Shown here one piece after another: positions 1-11,482 of a DNA stretch of 64,000 nt. The notes under the pieces are model-generated. The model had not been told where the DNA came from. It did not search any database and saw only the letters and a program-made list of their open reading frames with translations. A program made the translations under genes and the position numbers. Numbering within the stretch: position 1 is the first letter of the stretch; the number at the start of each line of letters is the position of its first letter. Origin of the DNA: Climacium dendroides (lineage: Eukaryota; Streptophyta; Bryopsida; Hypnales; Climaciaceae); assembly GCA_950106755.1 (NCBI GenBank), contig OX467084.1, positions 5,518,001-5,582,000 of the forward strand. The letters run 5' to 3'.

Positions 1-2160
1 ATAAAAATGGTGGTGGAATTTATTATTGTTAGCATTCATAGAATAGCATTGTATTAATTATATTTGTTTTCTTCATAATTGTAGAAGCAATGGATTTGAG
101 AAGTTTTTGAATAAAATTGTTTGTGGTCTACTTTGTACTAGGGAATTTAGGACTTGGGATGAGGATGATTCACCTTTTTCTATATTTTGTAGAATAAATC
201 CTTTAAAAGGGTTGAATTTGTCTACTTCTTTAAGGTAGAGGATACTATTTACACCACTTCAAGTATTTCAAGCCATAGCTTTCATTGGAAGATTACAATA
301 GAGCTCACTTGGAAAAGATCACTTAGGGTTTTAAAAGAGACTAATTCTTTTGAGATCAAAGTGTATAATTATTTCTTATCCATTCATTCAATTTAGGAGG
401 TTGTAGATCACTATTGAAAGAACAATAGCAAAAAACTCCACTTCCAATTAATGATAAGTGGGTTGTGGTCATCAGCTAAGTCATCAATGATGGGAGGTTC
501 ATGTCATTTTCTAAGGTCACTTTCCACAACCACTCTTTCTAAATTCTCACATCCATGCCCGCATCTATATAAGGGCTACATTTGGGAATTTCCATTGCCA
601 AGGTCTTCCACATCCAAAATGGGACCTGATAACCTTCAATTTTCAATGAATGTCACTATTAGCAAAGAGAGCAATAGAGACCTAGTTTCTTATTATTACA
701 TTTGTATGTAACTTTATATTATGTAATGTAGTGCAATAGTAAGAATACAATGAAATATTGTATAAGTAAAGATAAACAACTATTAAACTTTCTATATATT
801 AAAGTTATTTTACAAGTCTCACATAAGATCTCACTTTGTTTCTACTTTCACCTAAATATTAAAAGTAGAAAACTTTGATTTTATAGAATCAATTCTTCCC
901 TTAAAGATTGTTTATGATTGTATAAACCCAAATCATCAATTAAATCAAACAATGAAAGTGTATAATAAGATATACAAAAATTAAAAGATGAAAACAAAGG
1001 TAGTCCTTCATTTCACCTTTATTTTCTACCTTTACTTCATAGAGATGAATGTACTTGAAAACATCTAATGAACAAATCATGTTTTTTAGACTAATTAGTT
1101 GTGTAAATTCAAAGCCAAGTATTTGAGGTGAATAGCAAAGGTTGCCAAAGTATTTGAAGTGAATAGTTAAGAGCTAATTTTGTATTTGATATGATTTCAT
1201 TTTATTAGTTGGACTCAAATTCAAAAAGATTATTCTTAATACTCAAATCTACATTAAGAGCAAAGAGTTTGAAGTTGCCAAAATATCCTGCATGGTGATT
1301 TGTGGATTATGCATCTTTCTAAATAGAAAAGTCAACAATATCACAAAGAGAGGATTTTCAACATCTAAAGCAATCAATGAAGACCTCCCCAAAAAATTGG
1401 ATGGAAAAAAATGATTTTTTTGCCTTTTAAAGGTGCTAAATGTCATATAAAGGCCATTTTCAATCTGTTGAAAATTCATAGTTTTTTTGTTTAGTACCCA
1501 CAAAATGCATTCAAAGAGAATCTAGAATCTCTTTTTGACTATCAACAAGACCCTACAAAAAAAATTTCAATATGATTATGGGAACCATGTTGAATTGCTT
1601 ATTTTGTTATTTTTAAGTATAGTTACATTTATCCTAGAAGGACAAGCCTATAACCATTGATTTCAGGCCTCACTACCCATCAATCTATTTATTGTCATTT
1701 TGCAATTAGACATGAATGAAAATTTTATATTCATTTTTTAAAGATGAAATCATATGTTTACTACAAGTATTACGATTTTTAATTTTTTTGGAAAAAATTG
1801 AAATTATTGAGAATTTAAAAATAAATCAATAAATAAAATTTATATCAAATACAAAATATGCTAAAAAAATTTGGGATTTTCACCATACATATATATTATA
1901 GTATGTATTGTCATGGTATAAACCATGATGGTACATACTATAGTAAACCATCATCATAGGCCCAAAGTTCAAATTGCTATAAAATATTGGAATTTACAAA
2001 ATTGTCAAAATTTCCAATTGGAATAGAAACACCACTTGATAAGCTTTATTTCATAAATTGAAATCAAATTCAAAAAATATCATTTTTATGGATAAAATTC
2101 ACATCAAGAATAAATTGCAAGAAATGGCCCTACAAGGATATTCCGTGGATTAAGCATCTT
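1..2160. other. AT-rich intergenic DNA, no gene seen
   Basis: No reading frame here resembles a known protein and none has convincing splice sites. The sequence is AT-rich with many short homopolymers. The one discrete structure I see is the hairpin at 1897-1942. Confidence 0.6.
1897..1942. repeat. short perfect-arm hairpin
   Basis: The arms TATAGTATGTA and TACATACTATA enclose a second complementary pair, TCATGGT and ACCATGA. This gives a nearly continuous 46-bp foldback with a 4-base loop. Probably a MITE remnant or a chance AT palindrome. Confidence 0.6.
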
Positions 2161-2162
2161 CT

Positions 2163-2397
2163 TCTTTAACCTTTAAACATCGAGGCAGATGTTTTGTGTT
2201 CGATGGATGACACAGAATCTCTCCATGTAGGACAGAAGTGCAACTATTCATCCTCCCAATTTTGTGGGAAAAAGAAATGTCTTCTACAGTAGCTTGTCTC
2301 CCAATGAATGCTTTTGCATTTTTTTAAGCCAACGATTCACATGGTACACAAACAAATGATTTCCATGGTGACCGGCTCGTTGTTTAAGGGTTAAAAA
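2163..2397. mobile_element. foldback-MITE family member, short copy
   Basis: Both ends resemble each other in inverted orientation: CTTTAACCTTTAAACATCGA at the left, and the complement of TCGTTGTTTAAGGGTTAAA at the right. The body matches the arms of the larger foldback elements at 18955-19730 and 62214-62689, including stretches such as GATGACA(C/A)AGAATCT, GAAGTGCAACTATTCATCCT and TTTTTTTAAGCCAACGATTCA. I infer a non-autonomous DNA element of one family. No transposase is present. Confidence 0.6.
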
Positions 2398-2604
2398 AGT
2401 CAATAATACCATAACGAGGGAATTTGCAATACCACCAGATAGTATCCAATGAAAATGTACTCAATGAACCTAAAAAAAATAAATATTGGATGAAAAAACG
2501 ATCTTTTTCATCCTACAATCTCAAGTGAAAGTGGAGTCATCCTTCTTCTACGTTACTGACGCCGTGGGTAGGTGGGTTCGCCGTACGCGCATGCAGTACT
2601 GTGC

Positions 2605-2700
2605 GTTCACACGGCACGTCCTAGAAGTAAAAGATGCTTCTCGATCTTTTCCAGCCGCGCAACGTGGCGGCCCCCCACACGTCATAACCACGTGGCACCC
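2605..2700 (+). promoter_or_regulatory. cluster of ACGT-core (ABRE/G-box-like) motifs
   Basis: Upstream of the C2 gene the base composition becomes GC-rich. It contains several ACGT cores: GCACGTCC (near 2617), ACGTGGCG (2662-2669), ACACGTCA (2677-2684) and CACGTGGC (2689-2696). CACGTGGC is the classical G-box/ABRE bound by plant bZIP factors. SRC2-like genes are often cold- or stress-induced, so abscisic-acid or stress control is a reasonable inference, but only the motifs are seen. Confidence 0.45.
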
Positions 2701-3053
2701 TTTCGTCCGACACGCCAGCATTCCAGTTGGCAGCTTCGAGGACCAAGCGAAGTGTTGAACTCCCTCTCCGACACGGAGCCACCTCCCGCGCATCCTTGTT
2801 CGCTACTTAATCTCCACGCCCCTCCATCCCGTCTCATGTTTTATTTGTCTTCAGGTTCTGTCATTGTTTGTGAACCGAAATCAAGCTCACACTGGAAGGA
2901 AGGCAGAGCCGCAGAGCGTGAAGTTTTTTAGAGGAGGAACTGTTGTCACAAGAATTGTTTCTCAGCATCAAGCTCACAGGAAGGAAAACAGATTGTGAGG
3001 TACATTAGATTGGACGAGAGGAGGGAGGGTTTCGTAGAATTTTAGTTGTAGCC

Positions 3054-3938
3054 ATGGGGCCGCAGCGAGAGCTGGAGGTCACGGTGCTCTCAGCGCAGGA
3101 CTTGAAGAACGTGAAGCTCACGGGCGGGGCGATGAACCCTTACTGCGTCGCGTGGGTTTACCCTCACCACAAAGTGGCTGGTGCAGTTAACAACGGCGGA
3201 GGCGTGAACCCTACTTGGAACTCTGTCATCAAGCTCCCTGTCGAGGAGAGTCTGATTGAGCAAGGAAACGCGAACGTGACGGTGGAGATTTACAATCATG
3301 GCAAATTCTCGAACAAGTTCATCGGGTCGGCGTTAGTGCCCTTGTCTGACCTAAAAGCGCAGTCGAGAGGATCCTCGTACCAGGTCAGAACTTGCTCTTT
3401 CTTCATCACCGCATGAAAGCTCAAATCTATTGCTATTTTTTGATTTCGAACTTGATTGTTTGCTTGTGATGATACTCCACTGGATTCGAATCAAACTTGA
3501 TTGTTGCCTGACACATGTGATGATATTCTGCAGGTTCGGAAGAAATCAGGGAAGAATCAAGGAATGATCAACGTGGCGGTGAAGCAGGGACGAACGTTGT
3601 CCGAAGAGGAAATGGCGAAGAGTGCACCTCCAGTCATGGCGTACCCGGCTACGGGAGGTGCGGGTAGTCAATACTCACAGCAACAGTTTGGGCAGCAGTA
3701 TCCACAACAGTACCAGCAGCAACCATACCAGCAGTACCCACAGCAACAGTATGTGTACCAGCAAACGCGGCCAAGACGCGGTTTCGGTGGCGGTTTGGCC
3801 GGGCCAGGCTTGGGCTTGGGCGCTGGGTTGTTGGGTGGAATGATGCTTGGTGGGGCAATGGATGGCGGTATGGACGGTGGTGGCGGTTGCGGTGGTGGTG
3901 GTGGAGGATGTGGTGGTGGGGGGGGATGCGGCGGTTAA
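3054..3938 (+). CDS. SRC2-like C2-domain protein (two exons)
   Basis: Exon 1 is 3054-3383 and exon 2 is 3534-3938. The intron has a CAG|GT donor and a CTGCAG|G acceptor in phase 0, giving 244 residues. Residues about 6-95 form a C2 domain (starts LEVTVLSAQDLKNV, contains NPYCVAWVYP and NPTWNSVIKLPV). The sequence SSYQVRKKSGKNQG across the junction is the typical SRC2/BAP-type end of the domain. The tail has a Tyr/Gln/Pro tract (residues about 150-180), then a Gly-rich stretch and a Cys/Gly C-terminus. SRC2 proteins bind membranes through C2 and are linked to cold, calcium and ER-to-vacuole or plasma-membrane signalling. The length is usual for small plant C2 proteins. The start is the first ATG after the GC-rich leader, and no lesion is seen. 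Confidence 0.9.
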
Positions 3939-4384
3939 TTTTGCCTGGTTTTGTAGTGATAGGGCATTTGGTGTAGCGTAGTCTTTGTACATAAATTTGT
4001 AGAGGTATTCTCTATTTGTGTAACTTAAGGTTGGGGTACGCACCCCACATCAGTTCTGATAGTAGGGTTTGATTTCAAAAATTCCAACAAATTGGTGATC
4101 CTGATTGAATCTCGGCACGGGTGTTGTTTACCCTTTCAGATTGAAAAATTTGAGTCATGAGGGTGATTTCATCGTTTGAGAAATGAAATGACCGTTTGTG
4201 CGGTACGTATCGATCTCTGAAATTATGGCTATGGAATAGATTTATCACTTCCTTTTTGAGTTACGGTAGCATGACTACGATATGAGAAATAAATCGTTCT
4301 GGTTTCTCCGATGATCGAACTCGTTTGGTTATTGATGATATTTCTGATCACTCGATATGTGAATTGGGATTTTGTAGTAAGGAA
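3939..4384. other. 3' flank of the C2 gene and intergenic DNA
   Basis: The first ~100 bases are the likely 3' untranslated region (TTTGTACATAAATTTGTAGAG). No further gene is seen. Confidence 0.4.
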
Positions 4385-4700
4385 ACACACGCTGAAATTG
4401 CACACGCTCTAAAACCGCCCACATGTATACATGTTTTTTCATGCTCTAACAGTGTACAATTTAGGAGATGTGTGATTTTGAGTTCCTTATGCCATTTCAA
4501 CTTCAAAATTTTATGATTGATTTCACAAAGCTCCAAAAAATATGAAATGATTTGGGTTAGATGTCAATTCCACTTGTCTTTCAAGGAAAATTTACTAGAA
4601 ATTATTTCAAGAAGCTGGGCCTCCCCAAAATTCAATTCCACTTGCCTTTCAAGAAAAATTTATTGGAAATTATTTCAAGAAGCTTCTCCCAAAAACTTCA
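4385..4700. repeat. dispersed repeat with internal 68-bp tandem duplication
   Basis: The reverse complement of this block resembles 18650-18850. Shared parts are CTCTAAAA(C/T)CGCCCAC, the stretch around GCCATTTCAACTTCAAAATTT, and the segment with GACAAGTAGAATTGGCAT. Inside it, a unit beginning TCAATTCCACTTG at 4564 repeats at 4632 with a few substitutions, so a 68-bp unit was duplicated in tandem here and not in the other copy. No coding content is recognised. Confidence 0.6.
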
Positions 4701-5039
4701 GTTTCAAGCTCATAGATGGGTGATTAGGAATGTGCGCACATGGGAAGTCTTTTTGCACAAATGTGGTGGACATAAAATAATGTATTTTTGGATGCCATTT
4801 GGTAAGATCATGTCTTCTTACTATAGCTCTCATGTAACACAAAAAATTTAGCTAAAAATCATTAATTCAAATAACTCAATAGTATTCAAAATGTCTTACT
4901 TTGCATATTTTGATGTACTTTGATCCATATGTTTAAAGTTGTAGCTCTTGAAAACATTTGTAATCAACTCAATGGATGTCATCCTTCTTAGAAATTTCAA
5001 TGATTGAATAAGGTTTTAAAAATGTTTTATTACATGAGT

Positions 5040-5390
5040 TAATTCAATTAGTGCAAGATGCACCAAGCCTAGATACGCACTTCTTGCATTATACGTAGGG
5101 GTCAACAATATTAAAATGACTTAGAAGATGGATTTTGTAAAAATATATCAAAATTAGGTGAAGACCAAAATTAAATAAAATAAGATGTAGAAAATGTTAG
5201 ATTGCATATTTATTTAAAAAATTAAAAAAAACCTTCACACTATGTATGAGGAATTGAAACACCTATGCATAAAACACCCATAAAAGAAGTTATCTTTAAT
5301 TAATTAAAATTAAGATCCATTCATAGAGTTTTAATTGTGATTAAAAAATCTTAAGTTTTTATTAGAAAGCCTTCAAAGTTGGAAAGTTTG
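5040..5390. repeat. dispersed AT-rich repeat shared with the inverted-duplication arms
   Basis: The order of short conserved stretches (CAAAATGACTTAGA, TAGGTGAAGACCAAA, GATTGCATATTTATT, ATCTATGCATAA-like, CATAAGAAGTT) matches 17890-18290 in the same orientation and 33090-33560 in reverse. This is a diverged middle-repetitive element. Nothing in it is coding. Confidence 0.55.
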
Positions 5391-6916
5391 GCCTATGATA
5401 CACGTATATAGTAAAAAAATGCATATAATTAGGTTTTTAATGCTATTACTATCCTCAAAAAATATTCATTTCATGTATTTAATTACATTTTGGTTTCTTT
5501 GTTGAAAGAGCTACTACTAAGAATTTTCTATATTAAAACAAATTATTCTCCTTGAGATTGGACTAACCTGCATTATAAATGATTATAATGGAGGGCTATA
5601 TTGTATGGGAGTTGTCGTACTTGCAGTACCAATTGTTTTATATTGGATTTTTCTATTTGACTAGAATTTATCTAAAAAACGTCGATCCCGGTTAGAATAT
5701 AGAGTAAACACGCCATTTACTAAATAGTTCCAATCACCAGACACTGACTATTCCATTTACTAAACAACAACCAGGCAACAAGCAAACAATTGGACAACAA
5801 ACAAATAGGATAGTGATGTGCAGTGAAGGGTTGCAAGTTTTTTTTTTTTTTTTTTTTTAAAAGATTTTAGGCTTGTTACCTTCAAGTTGGAAAGAAATTT
5901 GCAAGAGGAAATCTTCTTGCACTCTATTTTTTGGAAGTGAATCTTCACATGGCATTCAATAATCATGCAAAGTGTAAGAGCTTGCAAGTTTTTGTAATAT
6001 TGTGGAGAAGGATTTGAATTTCGTCTGTTTGTTGATTGGCAAGTTTACATCTTGGCACACCATTCTTCCTTTTGTTCTTGAATATGTAAACATGTATCGG
6101 AGCCGTCGAGTGAGCTTTGCCATTTTCTGTGACACCATTTCCGATGCTGCCCCCCATTTGGAGAGTGATTCGGCCGAGTAGACACACCGGATGTCCACTT
6201 CAATCAGTGTGTTCGATTCCTATTTACAGAGACCGTAATTATGTGTTAGCTAGCGCGGCGCCGAATTTGGAGAGCGAGCGAGTTGTTTGCAATGCGCGCG
6301 GTGACAGTAGAGCTGCAAATTAAGTAATTAATGGCCGCAGGATGAAGTGCAGCCGCATTTGGTATGTACAAATCTGTCCGAGCTCGTATATAATTTTGTT
6401 GTCCGATCCTGGATTGCTTGTTTCGTTGGACGTTGCAGGGAACAAGGATCTGAAGTGACCGTTGTTTTCTTTCAATAATACTCGGTGGCAGAATTTGTAC
6501 TGTTTACGCGATTACTGCATTATTTGGAATTCATTTAATTCGTAAACATTTCCGCGTGAGGTACTATATCATTCAATATATAGTTGTACGAGAATTTAAT
6601 GTAACAGGCTGGGTGTGCACGCACGTGAAATTGCAGATTACTTTCTCTACGAACAATTTTCCGCTCGTTATCCATCAATTTCAATCCTCGGGGAAATAAG
6701 CACGATTTGATAGCGTTGCAGGTAATATATTCTGCCAAGCAGCTATTCAATCGAGGGAGTGGGACAGATGCTCAAGGAGCTTGGACTCGTGTCTATTCCG
6801 TAGAGTGACTATATACTCGACAGCATTCAAATCAGTAGCCAGCTAGTTGTGCCAAATGTTCGATCGATCGATTGCCAGATTTATAATTGACTTCGACTGA
6901 GAGAGTTTCAGCTACC
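5391..6916. other. intergenic DNA, no gene recognised
   Basis: It contains a run of about 20 T at 5839-5860. The composition rises in GC near 6100-6320 without any frame I can assign to a family. The last few hundred bases may be the promoter of the unknown gene at 6917. Confidence 0.4.
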
Positions 6917-7613
6917 ATGGCGGACACAGACCCTCCTGCCGGAACTCCGGACCCCGCCGTTACGGAAGAGGAACTCCTTTTCTACCTCCATTCGTGCTTG
7001 ACACGGGGGCAAGGTTCACTATGCGACCTGCGCATTACGAGGAGTACAACGAGATCGTGCTTAATTTCGGCGCTCAAAGCATATCCTATGGGGAATTTCG
7101 GATTCGAATGGTAGCACTACTACAGCAGAACTCGAATTACGCCCACCTGGGAGTCTACTGGGACGTTTTCGATCGTGTGATCGTTGGGGAGGAGCAGATA
7201 CTGCAGGACAACCCTCTGTTTCTCTACCCTGTCGCTCTCTTTTTCTTGTTAAATTTAGTCCTTTACTCCGCACAGATCAGGGACCCACTCGGGAATGTGG
7301 AACAGGAACGCATACTGGCCTCGCAGCGTGGATTGAGCCGAATACGAAGCCGACCGGACCGTATGGCAGGGGAGACCCCGTCTGGGCTTTGGATCTAGGC
7401 ATCAACCCGGAATGGAATCTCGTTTTCTTGCTCGACTGGTTCCAAGAATGGGGTGCGAGGATCTTCATGGTAAGTGAACTTTACGACTGTTACGCCAGGC
7501 TCCTGCACGATCAATGTCATGGACTCATGCCTCATGACAAGTTTATGGAGGAAATGGGAGCGCTGCTGCAGAGTCCGTGTTACCAATTTCTGCAAAGATT
7601 GGGTAAGTATTGA
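6917..7613 (+). pseudogene. unknown gene with two helical repeat-like segments, frame broken
   Basis: The ATG at 6917 opens a frame (MADTDPPAGTPDPAVTEEEL...) that is sensible to about codon 30. After a G5 run at 7005-7009 the sensible frame shifts by one and continues as RPAHYEEYNEIVLNFGAQSI and then GVYWDVFDRVIVGEEQ. A third segment in another frame starts near 7329 (WIEPNTKPTGPYGRGDP, then PEWNLVFLLDWFQEW) and runs to a good donor G|GTAAGT at 7603. The two pieces share a pattern (Y..Y, then F...M.ALLQ, then Y..L) weakly like SIN3 paired amphipathic helices; that family call is only a suggestion. No downstream exon is recognisable before the NPF pseudogene. At least two frame breaks and a missing 3' end favour a pseudogene, unless the homopolymer is an assembly error. 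Confidence 0.5.
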
Positions 7614-8508
7614 GGAAAGTCCCTGGCTTCTGAAGAAACAGCATGTAGGCTTCTGGCAGTTTGGGCAAAGCAAACTCCCTGTTCAAATGAAAACACTCAG
7701 GGCGTGAGCTACACATACGATAAAAACAGGATTAATTTTAGAAAAGGTGTAGAAGCTACGGTATGAGGTTTCTTTCCTGGGCCTCACAAAACTGCCCACC
7801 GCCACGGTACTGAGGTACAAGGCATTGCCCAAGCTGCGCAAGGAGTCTGGCGCCTGGTCCAGAAAAAACTCATCTGACCAACACGGATGAACACTTCACA
7901 AATGCCTGTCAACACGTACTGCGGCAGCAACCAGAAGATGGACATGGACACTTGGCCGGAGTCCAAAACGCCATCCTCATTCGCAACTCGCGAATGCCGC
8001 ATCTCCACCCCTGCAGTCACTGCAATGGACAAGCTGGAGAGGATCTGCCCCACCCCTATGCGTTGCAGTAACGTCAACCCTCTGATATCCCCTGTAATAC
8101 CGCACACAAAGGGCACGAAATACTTGTCATACAGAGGCAGGAAAATGCAAATGGTGGCCGTGACGAAGAGCGGCATAGACGCGGCAGGAATCTCGAAATT
8201 GGGGTCCGTGTGACGGTCCATGGTGGTGCCTTGGTCCAGGAACAAGGTGCCCACTTGCGCAAACACGGCCGAGAACATGAGATTGGTCCACCAGATGGGC
8301 AGCATTCGCACCAGGAGCTTCACTGCCTCCACTTGCGTCACGGTGCAAAGCTCCCATGGGCTCGGACTGCTGCTGCTTCCTTACCCTTTGCTCATGCTTC
8401 TGGCTCGGTAGGTCGCACAACTGCCTTGTCGAGGAACCTGTGACGTGTGTAATTATTAAATAAAAAATCTGCACTAGCAACGATGATTAGGTTCTGTGAC
8501 ATAGGCAT

Positions 8509-8760
8509 TCATAAGTACACTTGAGAAGCAAGAGGGTTTCTAGACAGGTTCAGGAATTTTTGACCATCATACAAGGACTCTTCCAAATAAGTTTTGCCGT
8601 AACATAGCATCATGTCTTTGAAGATTGCAAGTGCACTTGCGCGGCGACCACAACCTCTTAATTCATGGGGAATTCTCCTCATGGTCACAATGATTATATA
8701 AGGGTTCCTGAATCGTGTCAAGGACTCTCTATGTGTCGAAAAAACGATCATTGCGCCCAT
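8509..8760 (-). other. open stretch inside an NPF pseudogene intron, unassigned
   Basis: An 83-codon minus-strand frame lies in the intron between NPF segments. I recognise no family and it may be transposon debris or chance. It is recorded only because the intron is long and otherwise unexplained. Confidence 0.15.
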
Positions 8761-9048
8761 ACGAAGATCTCTCTATAATTCAGGAAGAAGATTCTTTTTA
8801 TGAGGTTGACTGAAAGTCCCTGAAACAGTCTAATTTTACTGAAAACACTGACAGCAACTTCATTCTGATATAGTTTCATTTCAGGAATAAGTAAAGGTTC
8901 TGCAAAGCGTCATATCCAACTGCAAGGGTACGATCAATGGAAAGAGATATGACTCGGGTTTGCTGTTCCATTACTCCACAGCTCGGATATATGGAAACAT
9001 TACAACATTGAAGTCGACACTGGCAGTGAAGGTTACTACACTCAAATT

Positions 9049-9215
9049 TCTTTATTGTGCCCTCCTCTAAAATGACATTCTAGAATATCCCGCACACTTG
9101 TCACACCATTATTCACATGACCTTAGCGCAAATTCACAAGTTCAAACTATGTCGGGATCCCAGATGGTAAGATTAAAGAAGTTGGAGTGCAATTGTGACA
9201 TAGGCATGGGGTTCA
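9049..9215. repeat. dispersed intronic repeat, copy 1
   Basis: It matches 27473-27630 in the same orientation, with the core CTCTAAAATGACATTCTAGA followed by ATA(T/G)CC(C/T)GCA(C/T)A(C/T)TTG. Further matches are TTCAA(A/G)CTATGTC, GAGATTAA and TGCA(A/C)TTGTGAC. This copy lies in an NPF pseudogene intron, the other in an E1 gene intron. It is likely a short non-autonomous transposon remnant. Confidence 0.65.
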
Positions 9216-10775
9216 GAAAAACATCATATCCCAGCGATCAACTGCAAAGAACAAAAACACGGATGGAAAAAGAGAGACATGACGAAGCTTTGCAGTTGAT
9301 CATTACCTAGAATGCATGGAAGATTAGTACTGTTGAGACATGCGCAGACACTGAGAGAAGGTAGTGCGCGTTGATTGATGGGGATCAAGCCGACGATGAC
9401 GACGCTCCTGAAGATTCAAACTGAAAGCAATCCACCCCCCAAAAGAATGAGTTCAGAAAGGACCATGACAAAGTGCACCAACCAAAGACTTATTGCAAGC
9501 TGGAGGTATGGGGAAGTCTCCTCCAGAAAGCAGAGAAGGCCTCCTCCTCCTCCACTTCATACAACAAACCAGAGTTCGAAGGGACGGCAGTGTTCCATTT
9601 CCTCACAGCCGAACACACCACCCCGAAGGAATTTGGTGTCGGTGGATGTTCCCCAGCAAGTACGCCAAGGTGGCTAACCCGGTGATGGCCGTGGGCACGC
9701 CATAGCCCCACGCCCACCCCACATTATCTTGCACGTACACCGGAATGCTCATCGACAGCATGGTGCCGAAGCTGATGCTCACGAACCACCAGCTGGGGAA
9801 CGACATCTTGCGCCGCGCCTCCTGCGCGTCGTTGTGGTCGAACTGGTCGCCCCCGAACACCGTGACGCAAGACTTGATCCCGCCCGCGCCCAACGCCATC
9901 AGGTAGATCGAGAAGTAGAAGAAGCAGATCTGCGTAGTGGAGGCTTCCTGGCAGGGAGAGAGGAGCGTGGTGTCGCAGACGGGAGGTTTTAGCGACGGGA
10001 GCGACACTGACATGGTCCCACAGACCAGCGACTGCAATGCAAGCCAAGCCAAGCCACAAATTGGGGTTAGGGTTTACACAGGAGTCGCTGAAATCAACGC
10101 CTGCAACTTCCATCTTCGGCCAAACTTGCCCTGAGGTGCATTTGCATTCTTCAATGATGTGGAATTGCCCCTCACCTGGCTAATGATTTTGACGTTGGAA
10201 ACTGAACTTCCTGTTATGTGATGGGATACTCATCTTACATGCTACCAACGATGACGAATATGCTGCCCTTGAATTGAAAAAATTGAGAGAGGACAGGGTT
10301 TCAAAGTATCCACTACTATTTCCCCCTCCTACTGATGTTCCTATTCCAACTATGCGAGCACTATAAACCCACGCTGAAGGACTCGCCACGTACCAATAAA
10401 TAGCAGCACGAGAATCCCGTGATGGTCCAGTGCCGTCCCAGGAACGCATCCGCCACGAACATGGTGCCGCCCCAGTTGCTCACATTCTTCGCCGAAGTTG
10501 ACACATCTTCATGCAGCACCGTGGTGGGGTAGATGACTAGGTTCGAGGAGATGGCGTAAAAGGCCACTCTCTCGCACACTTCGCAGCCGAAGATGAGGCA
10601 GCGCGCTCACCAGTTGCCGGATCGCGACTTCACGGACGGGGTGCCGTGAATGTCCACCTCTCCGTCACTCACTATAGCCACCTCCGCCTTCGCCGTCTCT
10701 TCGTAGTTGCCCTTTGCTCCTTGTGAGGGCTGCTCGGGAATCGGAGCATTCGAGTCCTCCAGGAGCAATTCCCTG

Positions 10776-11388
10776 CCAGGTTACAAAAAACCCATGATGC
10801 ATGATCGAAACAGAGCTCTTCATAACTGCTCTTAAACCCTAATTAAAACGAAGAGATCAATCGATCACATTGCGGAAGTTATGATCCAGATGGAGCAAAT
10901 CCTATATCACCAGAACAAGCAAAGAACATTGCTTGTGTTATTCAAAGAGTAAACAAAATTCGAGAAAAAGAAAATCCTTATATGACCTACTCAATAGGTG
11001 CAGGAATGTAGGCTGCGTTATTGTTCAAAGATCCATCTCTGAGTTCACTTGGAGAATTGAGGCCAATGGCGATAGACAGAGATTGAATTGAAGATTTGCG
11101 ACTGATAGCTATAGCTCACTCGGAGAACGGAGAATGAGCGCGACGCTTGCCCACCCGGATGCTCCCACGGACCTAAGTTCCCTCGAAGACTTTTAATAAA
11201 TTCATGTCTAACTAATTAAAGACACATGGAGGCCAGCCCTTTCATTCTCATATTTTTCTTTAATCGCATCAGTCCCTTCACAGCCGCAGCTTAGAAAATA
11301 TGACACTAGCCGCAAAGGAGGTTGAACTTCCATGTATCATGTTGAAGATCAAAATAGTTACTATATTTTCAATTTCACACTCCCAGCA
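10776..11388. other. intergenic, no gene recognised
   Basis: The 5' flank of the NPF pseudogene. No frame here can be tied to a family. The inverted-duplication similarity begins at about 11389. Confidence 0.4.
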
Positions 11389-11443
11389 GTCTTCCTCAGA
11401 CTTAATACGGAATTGCAATGCCATACTTCCAACGTGGTCATCC

Positions 11444-11482
11444 AACTTCCTCTCTCACATTTGAAAATTGAGAGAGGAAGTT
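11444..11482. repeat. perfect 14-bp-arm hairpin in the STIG1-like A 3' flank
   Basis: The arms AACTTCCTCTCTCA and TGAGAGAGGAAGTT flank an 11-base loop, about 630 bases past the stop codon. The same structure occurs in arm B (38352-38390). A conserved 3' stem-loop or transposon scar are both possible. Confidence 0.7.

Larger units (their letters stand above)
7790..10775 (-). pseudogene. NPF (NRT1/PTR) transporter pseudogene
   Basis: Minus-strand segments match NPF transporters in order. 10775-10361 covers the N-terminus with DGEVDIHGTP, CERVAFYAISSNLV and FLGRHWTITGFSC. 10052-9490 has YLMALGAGGIKSCVTVFGGD, QDNVGWAWGYGVPT and LLYEVEEEE. 8440-7790 has FLDKA, TQVEAVKLLVRMLPIW and DQGTTMDRH. Functional NPF proteins are proton-coupled 12-helix carriers of nitrate, peptides or hormones. 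Lesions include an in-frame TGA after SGNW (10607-10609), loss of about eight codons before ADAFLGRH, a frameshift near 9620-9632, an in-frame stop in the 8440-8340 exon, and a one-base shift near 7860 after which DQAPDSLRSLGNALYLSTVA reads in another frame. The last helices are missing. The segments are separated by presumed introns. Confidence 0.88.

Noticed and set aside
3090..4043. Minus-strand frames overlapping the C2 gene
   Set aside because: Shadows of the plus-strand gene, which has a domain, a spliced frame and a promoter.
5956..6198. Minus-strand frames of 74-80 codons upstream of the unknown gene
   Set aside because: I considered a small secreted-protein exon, but the cysteine pattern and flanking splice sites do not fit any family I know.
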